Assembly: GCA_027038965.1 (NCBI GenBank)
Contig: JALWFG010000005.1
Span: 332,760 to 396,759 of the forward strand
Length of the DNA: 64,000 bases
From: Candidatus Desulfofervidaceae bacterium
Lineage (GTDB): Bacteria > Desulfobacterota > Desulfofervidia > Desulfofervidales > Desulfofervidaceae
Direction: 5' to 3'
Shown here: positions 34,727 through 43,531 of the stretch, piece after piece
Layout: the number at the start of each line of letters is the position of its first letter
How positions within the stretch are numbered: position 1 is the first letter of the stretch
The notes under the pieces: model-generated
Seen by the model: the letters and a program-made list of their open reading frames with translations, nothing else
Told to the model about the DNA's origin: nothing
Databases searched by the model: none
Translations under genes and position numbers: made by a program

Positions 34727-35800
34727 ATGCCCATTTTTCGTGATGACGATCGTACTGAACCGGCTACGCCGAAAAGGCGGGAGGAAGCCAGAGAAAAGGG
34801 GCAGGTAGCCAAAAGCAGAGAGATCCCTTCTGCTTTTATTATCTTGGGAGGCACCCTTGTTATCTATTTTGCAGGACATTATATGCAAAATAGACTCCTC
34901 ATTACTACCCAAAGATTTCTCAGTCAATCAGGAGAATTAAAACTTACAGATACGAATCTTTATCATTTAGGCATTTTTGTCATTCGGGATTGCACTTTAA
35001 CCTTGCTACCAATCCTTATTTCTCTCATAGTCATTGGAATCCTGTCTAACTATTTTCAGACAGGTTTGCTCCTTTCCACAAAGCCCTTAGAACCAGACCT
35101 CAACCGAATCAATCCCATAGGTGGACTTAAACGGATAATATCCTTAACTGCCTTTGTAGAACTCTTTAAATCAATCCTCAAACTACTTATTATTGGATTT
35201 GTCTCTTATAAAATTATCAAATCAGAGCTGCCCCACTTGGCCATACTAGCTGCTGTTCCTTGTCACCAAATATTTGCCTATACCTTTAAAATAGCCTTTA
35301 AGATCTGCTTTTATACTGGTTTGGTTCTGTGTGTTTTGTCTGTATTTGATTATTTTTACCAGAGATACGAATATGAACAAAATCTGAAGATGACCAAACA
35401 AGAAGTGAAAGAAGAATTTAAAGAAAGAGAAGGAGACCCCAAGATCAAAGGCAGAATTAGAAGAATGCAGATGGAGATGGTTAGGAAAAGGATGCTTCAA
35501 GAAGTCCCTAAGGCAGATGTGGTAATAACAAACCCTACTCATCTAGCAGTAGCGCTCAAATATGACTACGCCAAAATGGTTGCTCCCAAGGTAGTAGCCA
35601 AAGGGGCTGGTTATCTAGCCCAGAAAATAAAGGAAATGGCCATCCAAAATGGGGTTGTAATCGTAGAAAACAAGTGGTTAGCAAGAACACTCTACAAAAC
35701 AGTAGAGATTGATGAATATATTCCCCCAATGCTCTATCAGGCAGTAGCCGAGATTTTGGCCTATGTTTATCGACTTAAGGAAAGGAGAGTAGTAGGATAA
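34727..35800 (+). CDS. flhB: Flagellar export switch protein FlhB
   Basis: 357 residues. It has the N-terminal cytoplasmic lead (DRTEPATPKRREEAREKGQV), four TM helices and the cytoplasmic autoprotease domain with NPTH at residues 269-272 (VVITNPTHLAVALKY). This site self-cleaves between Asn and Pro to switch export specificity from hook to filament substrates. It works with FliK, encoded 7 kb downstream. The stop overlaps flhA (TAATG). Confidence 0.98.
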   Translation: MPIFRDDDRTEPATPKRREEAREKGQVAKSREIPSAFIILGGTLVIYFAGHYMQNRLLITTQRFLSQSGELKLTDTNLYHLGIFVIRDCTLTLLPILISLIVIGILSNYFQTGLLLSTKPLEPDLNRINPIGGLKRIISLTAFVELFKSILKLLIIGFVSYKIIKSELPHLAILAAVPCHQIFAYTFKIAFKICFYTGLVLCVLSVFDYFYQRYEYEQNLKMTKQEVKEEFKEREGDPKIKGRIRRMQMEMVRKRMLQEVPKADVVITNPTHLAVALKYDYAKMVAPKVVAKGAGYLAQKIKEMAIQNGVVIVENKWLARTLYKTVEIDEYIPPMLYQAVAEILAYVYRLKERRVVG

Positions 35801-37878
35801 TGTCTACCCCTCAAACATTACCCCAAAATTTACTAAACCGTAGTGATGTTTTAGCTGCCTTTGGTATTGTCCTGATTTTGGTAGTTATGATTTTGCCCCT
35901 TCCTCCTTTTTTGTTAGATATTCTCCTTACATTCAATATTAGTCTTTCTCTAATCATCCTCCTTGTGGCAATGTATATTATGAACCCTCTTGAATTTTCT
36001 GTATTCCCCTCGCTCTTATTGGTAGCCACCCTATTCAGGCTATCCCTCAATGTGGCCTCTACCCGTCTTATTCTCCTTCACGGTAAAGAAGGCCCCTTGG
36101 CCGCTGGAAGGGTAATTCACTCCTTTGGCCAATTTGTAGTAGGAGGGAATTATGTGGTAGGTTTTGTAGTCTTTGCAATCCTGGTGATTATTAACTTTGT
36201 CGTCATTACTAAAGGTGCCGGTCGAATAGCAGAAGTGGCCGCCCGTTTTACCTTAGATGCCATGCCGGGGAAACAAATGAGCATCGATGCCGATTTAAAT
36301 GCCGGATTAATTGATGAAGCAGAGGCCAGAAGGCGACGGGAGGATATTGCGCGTGAGGCCGATTTTTACGGAGCTATGGATGGTGCGAGTAAATTTGTCA
36401 GGGGAGATGCCGTCGCAGGCATTATAATTACCACAATCAATATTATCGGTGGCTTAATCATAGGAGTCCTCCAGCAAGGTATGCCCATTGCCAAGGCCGC
36501 TAGAACCTACACCATTCTAACCGTTGGTGATGGTCTCGTAAGCCAAATCCCGGCCTTAATTGTCTCTACAGCCGCGGGTATAATCATATCCCGAGCGGCA
36601 TCCGAATCAAATTTAGGATATGACCTTACCAAGCAACTTCTTACCCATCCTCGCGCTGTTCTTACAGCAGCAGCCATTGTATTCAGCTTTGGACTCATAC
36701 CTGGGCTCCCTCATATTCCTTTTATACTCCTTGGAATCTTAATAGGTGGGATTGGATATATAATACTTCAAGAAGGGAAAAAGGCAGAAATTGAGCAATT
36801 AGAGGAGGAAGCCCCTGCCCCTGTAGAAGAGGAGATTACCGAAATTCCACCTTTGGATCCTATAACTTTAGAAATTGGTTACCGCCTCATCACCCTTGTA
36901 GATAGTTCCCAAGGAGGTGACGTCTTAGAAAGGATTAAAATCCTACGTAAAAAATATGCTGAAGAAATGGGATTTATTTTGCCTCCTGTCCGCATAAAAG
37001 ACAACCTTCAGCTCTCCCCCAATGAATATGTCTTTTTAATCAAGGGGGTAGAAGTGGCCAAAGGGGAACTCATGATTGGATATAATTTAGCCATTAATCC
37101 GGGAAATGTCCAAGAAAAAGTTGAAGGAATAGAAACTAAAGAACCTGTATTTGGACTCCCTGCCCTTTGGATCCCTGAAAAGGAGGTCAAAAAGGCAAGG
37201 GCCCTTGGCTATACAGTGGTTGACCCCTCAACCGTATTAATCACCCATTTTACAGAGATTATAAAACGCTATTGTCATGAACTGCTTGACAGACAAGAAA
37301 TTCAGAACCTGCTGGATTCTCTGCGCAAAACCCATCCCAAAGTAGTTGAAGAACTGGTTCCTACCGTATTAAGCTTGGGAATTGTCCAAAAAGTGCTTCA
37401 AAATTTATTAAAAGAGCAGGTGCCTATTCGGGACCTAGTAACCATCTTAGAAACCCTAGCAGACTATGCCCCTGTGACAAAAGATCCCGATTTGCTCACT
37501 GAATATGTGCGGGAACGTCTCTCCCGTTTTATTGCCAAACAGTACCAAACCGAAGACGGCACTATCCCTGTTGTCATGTTAGACAAGGAATTAGAGGAAC
37601 TCATCGCCAATTCTCTTCAGCAAAGTGAATTTGGCACATATCCTGCATTAGAACCTAACGTGGTGAACAAAATTATGACTAAAATAAACCAAGCTGTTAC
37701 CAACTTAACCATGCAAGGACATTTACCAGTCATTCTTTGTTCTTCTAAGATAAGACGGCATTTAAAAAGGCTAACCGAAAGGTCATTACCCAATCTGGTA
37801 GTCTTATCCTATAATGAAATCCCGAATAATGTCAAAATAAAGTCCCTGGGTATGGTGAGGTTAGACAATGAAAGTTAA
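35800..37878 (+). CDS. flhA: Flagellar export protein FlhA
   Basis: 692 residues, normal length. The N-terminal half has eight TM helices with the FHIPEP signature region (SVFPSLLLVATLFRLSLNVA, STRLILLHG, FVVITKGAGRIAEVAARFTL, DAMPGKQMSIDADLNAGLID). The C-terminal cytoplasmic domain forms the nonameric docking ring for chaperone-substrate complexes. It is translationally coupled to flhB and overlaps flhF by 11 nt. Confidence 0.98.
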   Translation: MSTPQTLPQNLLNRSDVLAAFGIVLILVVMILPLPPFLLDILLTFNISLSLIILLVAMYIMNPLEFSVFPSLLLVATLFRLSLNVASTRLILLHGKEGPLAAGRVIHSFGQFVVGGNYVVGFVVFAILVIINFVVITKGAGRIAEVAARFTLDAMPGKQMSIDADLNAGLIDEAEARRRREDIAREADFYGAMDGASKFVRGDAVAGIIITTINIIGGLIIGVLQQGMPIAKAARTYTILTVGDGLVSQIPALIVSTAAGIIISRAASESNLGYDLTKQLLTHPRAVLTAAAIVFSFGLIPGLPHIPFILLGILIGGIGYIILQEGKKAEIEQLEEEAPAPVEEEITEIPPLDPITLEIGYRLITLVDSSQGGDVLERIKILRKKYAEEMGFILPPVRIKDNLQLSPNEYVFLIKGVEVAKGELMIGYNLAINPGNVQEKVEGIETKEPVFGLPALWIPEKEVKKARALGYTVVDPSTVLITHFTEIIKRYCHELLDRQEIQNLLDSLRKTHPKVVEELVPTVLSLGIVQKVLQNLLKEQVPIRDLVTILETLADYAPVTKDPDLLTEYVRERLSRFIAKQYQTEDGTIPVVMLDKELEELIANSLQQSEFGTYPALEPNVVNKIMTKINQAVTNLTMQGHLPVILCSSKIRRHLKRLTERSLPNLVVLSYNEIPNNVKIKSLGMVRLDNES

Positions 37879-39106
37879 AAGATTTGAGGCCCCTACCATT
37901 CAAGAAGCAATCAAACAGGTTAAAGAAACCCTTGGTCCTGATGCCGTAATTCTTTCGGTTAAGGAAATAAAAAAAGGAAAAGGACTGCTTGGGCTATTTA
38001 CTAAGGGAGTAGAGGTAACTGCGGCCATAGATACGCCTTTGCCGTCAGAAACCCCAATTCTTAAAGAAAACCGCGAGTTCAGTAAGAACACTTCAGACAG
38101 AATGAATAGTCCAAATAAACTTGAGGGCGATTTGGTGGACAGGGAAGATTTCTTAGAAATAAATTCTTCCCCAACCCAAGCCGATTTTATAACTCAAATA
38201 ACAGAGCTAAATCAAGAAGTCAAAAAACTACGCATGTTTCTTGAAACCTTTATGCCTCAAATGGGAGGGCATGGGAAAACAGAAACAGATTTTCTGGATT
38301 TTTGTAATCGTCTCAAGAAAAGTGGCTTATCTCAAGAAATTGCCCTAAAGCTATTGGAGGCATTCAAAGAGGGTCTCTTAGATGGAGCCCTCAATGAAGA
38401 AATTAGTGTCAAAGATTTTTTGCTAAATCTCATAAAAAGTCTCATTAAAGTAGCTCCTCCGTTAGATAAGAAGCCTGTAGATCAACAAATTATCGCCTTT
38501 ATAGGGACTTCTGGAAGCGGTAAAACTACCACCTTGGCAAAAATAGCTGCCCGATTGAATAACCCTAATCAGAGGCTTTGTGTTATTACCATTGACCCTC
38601 GGTCTCCAGAACGAGAGCAACTAAGGTTTTATGCTCGGACATTGGATCTTCCTGTAGAAATTGCTACTTCTCCTAAAGAAATCTCAAAGGCAGTTCAGGC
38701 AAATGCCGATAAAGATTTCATATTGATAGATACCGCTGGTTGCAGCCCTTATAACGAATTTCATATAAAAGATTTAGGAAGATATTTCAGAAATTTACCT
38801 AAACCTGTCGCTCCATATCTAGTGATGGATGTTACCGCTAAGGACGAAGTTTTAGTAAAAATTGCAAACAGCTTCGAACCCCTTGGTTGGAAATATCTTA
38901 TTTTCACCAAACTGGATGAAACTGAAATATATGGAAGTATTTTTAATCAGATGATTTATACAGGAAAGGCCTTATCATATTTTTCTGTAGGACAAAGGGT
39001 ACCAGAAGATTTAGAAACTGCAACTCCGGAAAGAGTTGTTGATTTAATCATGAAAATAAGAGGTGAAGAAAATGGTATTAAAAGAAGCAGCCAAAGAGTA
39101 TCTTAA
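37868..39106 (+). CDS. flhF: Flagellar biosynthesis SRP-like GTPase FlhF
   Basis: 412 residues. It has the characteristic N-terminus (KRFEAPTIQEAIKQVKETLG, PDAVILSVKEIKKG), a variable linker, and the SRP-type NG GTPase domain with P-loop FIGTSGSGKTTTLAKIAARL (about 211-230) and DTAGCSPYNE. FlhF sets flagellar position and number in polar flagellates, together with FlhG. Its 3' end overlaps flhG by 35 nt. Confidence 0.95.
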   Translation: MKVKRFEAPTIQEAIKQVKETLGPDAVILSVKEIKKGKGLLGLFTKGVEVTAAIDTPLPSETPILKENREFSKNTSDRMNSPNKLEGDLVDREDFLEINSSPTQADFITQITELNQEVKKLRMFLETFMPQMGGHGKTETDFLDFCNRLKKSGLSQEIALKLLEAFKEGLLDGALNEEISVKDFLLNLIKSLIKVAPPLDKKPVDQQIIAFIGTSGSGKTTTLAKIAARLNNPNQRLCVITIDPRSPEREQLRFYARTLDLPVEIATSPKEISKAVQANADKDFILIDTAGCSPYNEFHIKDLGRYFRNLPKPVAPYLVMDVTAKDEVLVKIANSFEPLGWKYLIFTKLDETEIYGSIFNQMIYTGKALSYFSVGQRVPEDLETATPERVVDLIMKIRGEENGIKRSSQRVS

Positions 39107-39971
39107 TAAAAAACCTCGTTCTAATGTGAACTATCTAATGGGAGAAATGTTTAAAATAAAGGCTCCCCAATCCCGAGTGGTTTCTATTACTAGTGGGAAA
39201 GGAGGAGTTGGTAAAACAAACGCAGTGGCCAATTTGGCCTATGCTTTATGTCAAACTGGGAAAAAGGTCCTTATCGTGGATGCGGATTTGGGATTAGCAA
39301 ATGTCGATATCCTTTTTGGCCTGACGCCTAAATATAATCTCCAACATGTCATCTTAGGTCAAAAACGTTTAAGTGAAGTCATTGTTTCAGGACCTGGAGG
39401 AGTAAAGGTCCTACCAGCCAGTTCAGGAGTAGAAGAATTAACCAATTTAAATGCTGATCAGAGAAAACGGCTAATGGCAGAATTTTCCCATTTAGACGAG
39501 GCTTATGACTTTATTTTAATAGATACCGCTGCTGGCATTTCCTCTAATGTAATTTATTTCAATCTGGCCGCGGCTGAAATCATCAACATTGTTGAGCCTG
39601 ATCCCACCTCGTTTACAGATGCTTATGCCCTCATGAAGGTCCTCTCGGTGAAATATGGAGTTACCGATTTCAAGGTCGTTGTAAATAACGTCATCTCTGA
39701 AGGCGAGGCCAAAGAGCTTTTTGAAAAGCTGAAATTGGTATCATCTAAGTTCCTTCAAATAAACTTGCATTATCTCGGCTATGTTCTTCATGACGAAAAG
39801 CTAAAAGAGGCTGTGAGGATGCAAAAGGCCGTTGTAGATGCTTTCCCTTATGCAAAATCAAGCCGGTGCTTTTATCAAATTGTTAAAAACCTTTGTAGAA
39901 TTCCCAAGGAACATATAGACAAACAAGGCTTTAACAAATTTTTAACTAAACTCTTGGGAAGAGGAGAATAG
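39072..39971 (+). CDS. flhG: MinD-like ATPase FlhG (FleN/YlxH)
   Basis: About 299 residues. The deviant Walker A motif SGKGGVGKTNAVANLA is preceded by an N-terminal segment of about 35 residues that in this family activates FlhF. Other blocks are VLIVDADLGLANVDILFGLT, FILIDTAAGISSNVIYFNLA and EPDPTSFTDAYALMKVL. It limits flagellar number. A GTG 9 nt upstream opens the frame; ATG 39072 is more likely. The flhF-flhG-fliA order is common in polar flagellates. Confidence 0.95.
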   Translation: MVLKEAAKEYLNKKPRSNVNYLMGEMFKIKAPQSRVVSITSGKGGVGKTNAVANLAYALCQTGKKVLIVDADLGLANVDILFGLTPKYNLQHVILGQKRLSEVIVSGPGGVKVLPASSGVEELTNLNADQRKRLMAEFSHLDEAYDFILIDTAAGISSNVIYFNLAAAEIINIVEPDPTSFTDAYALMKVLSVKYGVTDFKVVVNNVISEGEAKELFEKLKLVSSKFLQINLHYLGYVLHDEKLKEAVRMQKAVVDAFPYAKSSRCFYQIVKNLCRIPKEHIDKQGFNKFLTKLLGRGE

Positions 39972-39973
39972 GT

Positions 39974-40750
39974 ATGAACTTAGCTATGGAGCGTTCTGAA
40001 AAATCCCCTTCTAAAAAAGGCAGCCGGATTCCCAGAGAAGAACTTATATTAACCCACTTACCCCTAGTTCATTATATTGTAGAAAGGATGCTCATCTATA
40101 CCCCCCCTACCCTTGACAAAGAAGATCTCATTGAAGCAGGCATTATGGGACTTATTGATGCTGTAGATAAATTTGACCCTCAAAGGAATATAAGCTTTGC
40201 TACCTATGCAAAATTTAGGATTAAAGGGGCCATCTTGGATCAACTTCGTAATCTTGATTGGATGCCCAAGTTGCTGCGGCAAAAGGCCAGGGAATTAGAA
40301 AGGGTCTTTTTAGAATTAGAACAAAAGCTAGGGCATCCGCCTAGCGATGAAACGGTTTCTGAGGCCTTGGGGATAAGCTTAGAAGAGTATTACCAATTGA
40401 TTCACCAATTGAAAGGCATAGGAATGATATACCTTGACGACCTTATTGATACTACTGGCGAAAGCAATACCTCTGTTTTAGACAGAATTGCATACAGTGA
40501 TGATGAAGAAATCTTAGAATCTGTATTTTCCAAGGAATTAATCTCTATCCTGGCCAAGGCCATAGAACAACTTCCAGAAAGGGAAAAACTGGTTATTTCC
40601 TTATATTATTTTGATGAATTTACTATTAGAGAAATTGGCGAAATCTTGGGGTTAGCCAAATCTACTGTGTCTGAACTCCATACCAAAGCCCTTCTTCGTT
40701 TAAGGGCAAAATTGAGGTATACTTTAAAGAAGGAAGACCGATGCGGGTAA
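39974..40750 (+). CDS. fliA: Flagellar sigma factor FliA (sigma-28)
   Basis: 258 residues. Region 2 is clear (LVHYIVERMLIYTPPTLDKE, then DLIEAGIMGLIDAVDKFDP, then FATYAKFRIKGAILDQLRN), followed by DWMPKLLRQKARELE, region 3 and region 4 (LPEREKLVISLYYFDEFTIR, then EIGEILGLAKSTVSELHTKA). It directs late flagellar and chemotaxis genes and is inhibited by FlgM, encoded at 50.1 kb. It starts 2 nt after flhG. Confidence 0.97.
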   Translation: MNLAMERSEKSPSKKGSRIPREELILTHLPLVHYIVERMLIYTPPTLDKEDLIEAGIMGLIDAVDKFDPQRNISFATYAKFRIKGAILDQLRNLDWMPKLLRQKARELERVFLELEQKLGHPPSDETVSEALGISLEEYYQLIHQLKGIGMIYLDDLIDTTGESNTSVLDRIAYSDDEEILESVFSKELISILAKAIEQLPEREKLVISLYYFDEFTIREIGEILGLAKSTVSELHTKALLRLRAKLRYTLKKEDRCG

Positions 40751-41007
40751 TGGACATTGCTCAAATTCTTTCGCATAGTTCTTTAATAGAAAAAAGTCAA
40801 CAGGCTCACCAGCGTATGAATGAAGAAGCTCAAAAGATGTTTTTTCTCAATATTCAAAATGAAATTATTAGAAAAGACCAAAAAATTCCTGAAACCCCTG
40901 AAAAGAAGCGGGCAAAATTAGAAGAAAAGGGGGAAGAAGAGAAAAGACACCAAAAGAAACACCAGCAAGCTCAAAAACGTAAGGGCGGAATTGACATTAA
41001 GGTATAA
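40741..41007 (+). CDS. Small charged protein downstream of fliA, unknown
   Basis: 88 residues. It begins MRVMDIAQILSHSSLIEKSQ and continues as one charged, helix-forming segment. The C-terminal half is strongly Lys/Glu/Gln-rich (KKRAKLEEKGEEEKRHQKKH). It overlaps the fliA 3' end by 10 nt, so it is probably cotranslated. I recognise no family. Position at the end of the first flagellar transcription unit suggests a motility link. Low-complexity composition means real coding is likely but not certain. Confidence 0.6.
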   Translation: MRVMDIAQILSHSSLIEKSQQAHQRMNEEAQKMFFLNIQNEIIRKDQKIPETPEKKRAKLEEKGEEEKRHQKKHQQAQKRKGGIDIKV

Positions 41008-41090
41008 ACGGCACTGAAAAAAATGTGCTGAATTGGCACATTAATCAAGGCAAACTTAAAGATAAGACATTAAGACTGGATTCAAATAAA

Positions 41091-41107
41091 TGGCACAAAA
41101 TTTGCTT
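41091..41107 (+). promoter_or_regulatory. Sigma-54 promoter for flgB operon
   Basis: TGGCACAAAATTTGCTT is an almost ideal -24/-12 element (TGGCAC-N5-TTGC, GG to GC spacing 10). The predicted transcript start is near 41117, just before the GTAGGAGG ribosome-binding site (41121-41128) and ATG 41136 of flgB. It marks the start of the second half of the flagellar cluster. Confidence 0.85.
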
Positions 41108-41135
41108 AAATAGCTTGGATGTAGGAGGCCTAAAA

Positions 41136-41552
41136 ATGGCTGATATTTTTGGAGGCTCTTTTAAAAGCATTAGTAAGGTATTAGACCTTTGTCAATTAAG
41201 GCACAACATACTCACAGCAAATATTGCCAATGCCGAAACACCTCATTACAAGGCCTATGACTTGAGTTTTAAGAACCAACTAAAGGAGGCCTTAGAAGGG
41301 TCAGACGCTGAAATAAGATTGGTTTGTACAAACCCCAAACATATTTCCCTTCAAGTTCAAAGCATAGAAGATATAAAACCTCAAATTGTTCAAATTTCAT
41401 CCTCCATTCCAGGTCTTGATAAAAATACTGTAGACATTGATTACCAAATGAGCCAAATGGCCGAAAATACGATGCGTTATCAAGTTTTAGTCCAAACCTT
41501 GGTCAAAAAGTTTGCCGAATTAAAAACGGCCATAAATGAAGGGAGGAGGTAA
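41136..41552 (+). CDS. flgB: Flagellar proximal rod protein FlgB
   Basis: 138 residues, the usual size. The rod/hook N-terminal signature is present (LRHNILTANIANAETPHYKA), as is the C-terminal NTVDIDYQMSQMAENTMRYQ followed by VLVQTLVKKFAELKTAI. The frame is open to 41025, but that would run through the sigma-54 promoter. ATG 41136 with GTAGGAGG 7 nt upstream is the real start. Confidence 0.96.
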   Translation: MADIFGGSFKSISKVLDLCQLRHNILTANIANAETPHYKAYDLSFKNQLKEALEGSDAEIRLVCTNPKHISLQVQSIEDIKPQIVQISSSIPGLDKNTVDIDYQMSQMAENTMRYQVLVQTLVKKFAELKTAINEGRR

Positions 41553-41554
41553 AT

Positions 41555-41992
41555 ATGGATCCCTTTTTAACCTTTAAAATCGGGGGGACAGGTTTAAGAG
41601 TTCAGCGTTTGCGGATGGATCTTATTGCAAGTAATTTGGCGAACGTGGATACCACGCGCACTCCTCAAGGAGGACCCTATAGGCGTAAAGACCTTTTAGT
41701 AGCAGCAGTGCCAATCCAGAGCCAATTTGGGAATATCCTTCAGGCAAAATTAGGACAAGTTGTAAAGGCCGCAGTCCCCGTAGCGGTAGTTTCTGACCCT
41801 CGGCCCTTTAAGCTTATCTACGATCCCTCTCATCCTGACGCTGATAAAAATGGATACGTAAAACTGCCTAATGTAAACCCCATTGAAGAAATGGTGAACA
41901 TGATTTCTGCTTTAAGGGCGTATGAAGCCAACGTCACTACAATCAATAATGCCAAGGCCATGATTCAAAAGGCCTTAGAAATCGCTCGTTAA
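41555..41992 (+). CDS. flgC: Flagellar proximal rod protein FlgC
   Basis: 145 residues. It has the rod-protein N-terminal motif RLRMDLIASNLANVDTTRTP, then GGPYRRKDLLVAA and YVKLPNVNPIEEMVNMISAL, then RAYEANVTTINNAKAMIQKA near the end. It is part of the proximal rod with FlgB and FlgF. It begins 2 nt after flgB. AAGGGAGGAGG precedes its ATG. Confidence 0.97.
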   Translation: MDPFLTFKIGGTGLRVQRLRMDLIASNLANVDTTRTPQGGPYRRKDLLVAAVPIQSQFGNILQAKLGQVVKAAVPVAVVSDPRPFKLIYDPSHPDADKNGYVKLPNVNPIEEMVNMISALRAYEANVTTINNAKAMIQKALEIAR

Positions 41993-42003
41993 AGGAGAAA
42001 AAA

Positions 42004-43518
42004 ATGGCGAAAAATGCCTCGGTAGTCCCTTTGGATACCATATTTGGAAGTTTAAATGAGACCAAAATAAAAACGATGATTAAGGGCAAAAAGGCACCTT
42101 GTGATTTCTCTTCTATATTAAGCCTTTTGTGCTCCAAATTAGGCGAAGAGGGGCAGACGCAAGCAAATAATTTAGCTGCTCTTTTAAAAGGCTTTTCTGG
42201 GAACCCCATCCAAGTCGAAGGCCAAAAGTTAATCTCTAACTTGGTGGGAGAAACCGCTTGCTTAGTAACCCAAGCCTTAAATCAGGCCCAAGACAAAGAT
42301 ATAAAAGGAATTTTAGAAAAAATAAGACAAGAAATAATAAAAATAAGCCACCTTCACCTCAATCTTCAAGGACTTCAAGGCACAATAAACCTTTTGGCAT
42401 GGCTTTCTGCCACCCTTTCTCAAGACCCTACTGAGGGCATAAATGGTTCAGAAAATCCGACAGAATTTAATCTAAATTCTTTAAAGTTTATTTTGCACCA
42501 TTTAGAACAAATAGAGGCTCAAGTCCAAGCCTCATCTAGTGACAAGGAAGCCCCCCAAATGATTCATTCGGACGCAATTAAACAAAGATTAAATGAGGCA
42601 AACCAACCCCCAGAAAGTCAAACTAAAACCCCTGCTGAAAGTTCTAAGCACCCTGATTTTAAGACAAATCTTTCTCAACAAGTAGAGGCCCAAACTCAAA
42701 CCACATCTGAACTTACCACCAGTAGCAAGGAAGACCTCCAAATGGTTCATTCAGATGTAATTAAACAAAAATTAAGCAAGTCAAATCAAATTCCAGAAAG
42801 TCAAACTAAAACCCCTGCCGAAAGTTCTAAGCACCCTGATTTTAAAGCCCTTCTCAAGACCACCTTCCCCCAAGAAAAAGAGATGGCAAGTGTGAAAAAT
42901 ATACCCATCTATAACAAAACTCGAGCAGAAACAGAAATTTTGACCTTGGGTACAAATAAAAAAAGTAATGCCACATCAAAGACAAGCTCTAAAAAACAAG
43001 ATCTAAAATTGGACAAAAATTCCGAAAAGATAACCTTTAATCTGTCAATAAATAAAACGAATCCTTCTGTTGTGAAAGCATCCAGAGTTTCAACCCCTTC
43101 TCAAAGTTTAATGGATAAAGATGTTATGAATCAAATTATGAAGGAATTGAGGGTTCAGTTAGAAACGGGTCAAAAAGAGGCTACCATTCAGCTGCAACCA
43201 CCGACATTGGGCAAGCTACATATAAAAGTCGGAATTGATAATGGGGTTTTAAATATTCATTTCTTAGCCAATCAATATTCTGCTAAGGAAATCATTGAAA
43301 ATAATTTGAATTTGTTGAAGCAGGCCCTTACTCAGCAAGGCCTCCAGTTAGGAGAATTCAGTGTGGCCTTAGGCGGGGAACAAACATCTGATTCAAAATA
43401 CAAGCAAGGCCAGAATCGGTCTGGGAAAGATTTAGAAAGGAGAGAGAATATTTCTGAAATTAAGTCGGTAACAGAGAGAAAGTATTATTCAGTAAGCGAA
43501 ATTGATTTTTGGGCATAA
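42004..43518 (+). CDS. fliK: Flagellar hook-length control protein FliK
   Basis: 504 residues. FliK is the secreted ruler that switches FlhB specificity when the hook is complete. It has a variable low-complexity N-terminal half rich in Gln/Ser/Thr/Lys, and a conserved C-terminal Flg_hook domain (about 385-465; ATIQLQPPTLGKLHIKVGID, then LNLLKQALTQQGLQLGEFSV). Within the ruler part an imperfect duplication with a 61-residue period is present (about 180-220 and 240-282; both copies contain ESQTKTPAESSKHPDFK). Position between flgC and flgD supports the call. Confidence 0.93.
   Translation: MAKNASVVPLDTIFGSLNETKIKTMIKGKKAPCDFSSILSLLCSKLGEEGQTQANNLAALLKGFSGNPIQVEGQKLISNLVGETACLVTQALNQAQDKDIKGILEKIRQEIIKISHLHLNLQGLQGTINLLAWLSATLSQDPTEGINGSENPTEFNLNSLKFILHHLEQIEAQVQASSSDKEAPQMIHSDAIKQRLNEANQPPESQTKTPAESSKHPDFKTNLSQQVEAQTQTTSELTTSSKEDLQMVHSDVIKQKLSKSNQIPESQTKTPAESSKHPDFKALLKTTFPQEKEMASVKNIPIYNKTRAETEILTLGTNKKSNATSKTSSKKQDLKLDKNSEKITFNLSINKTNPSVVKASRVSTPSQSLMDKDVMNQIMKELRVQLETGQKEATIQLQPPTLGKLHIKVGIDNGVLNIHFLANQYSAKEIIENNLNLLKQALTQQGLQLGEFSVALGGEQTSDSKYKQGQNRSGKDLERRENISEIKSVTERKYYSVSEIDFWA
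42538..42848 (+). repeat. In-frame 183-bp-period duplication within fliK
   Basis: Two related copies of about 128 bp (42538-42665 and 42721-42848) are offset by exactly 183 bp (61 codons). Near-identical stretches include CCAGAAAGTCAAACTAAAAC at 42610 and 42793. The first part of each copy has more substitutions than the last, which is nearly identical. Confidence 0.9.
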
Positions 43519-43531
43519 TTAGGAGGAAAAA

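Noticed and set aside
41022..41043. AATGTGC/GCACATT hairpin as terminator after the 88-residue gene
   Set aside because: Only 7 bp and no U-tract; not strong enough to list as a terminator.
41025..41135. N-terminal extension of flgB
   Set aside because: It passes through a sigma-54 promoter and the ribosome-binding site; FlgB family starts at the later ATG.
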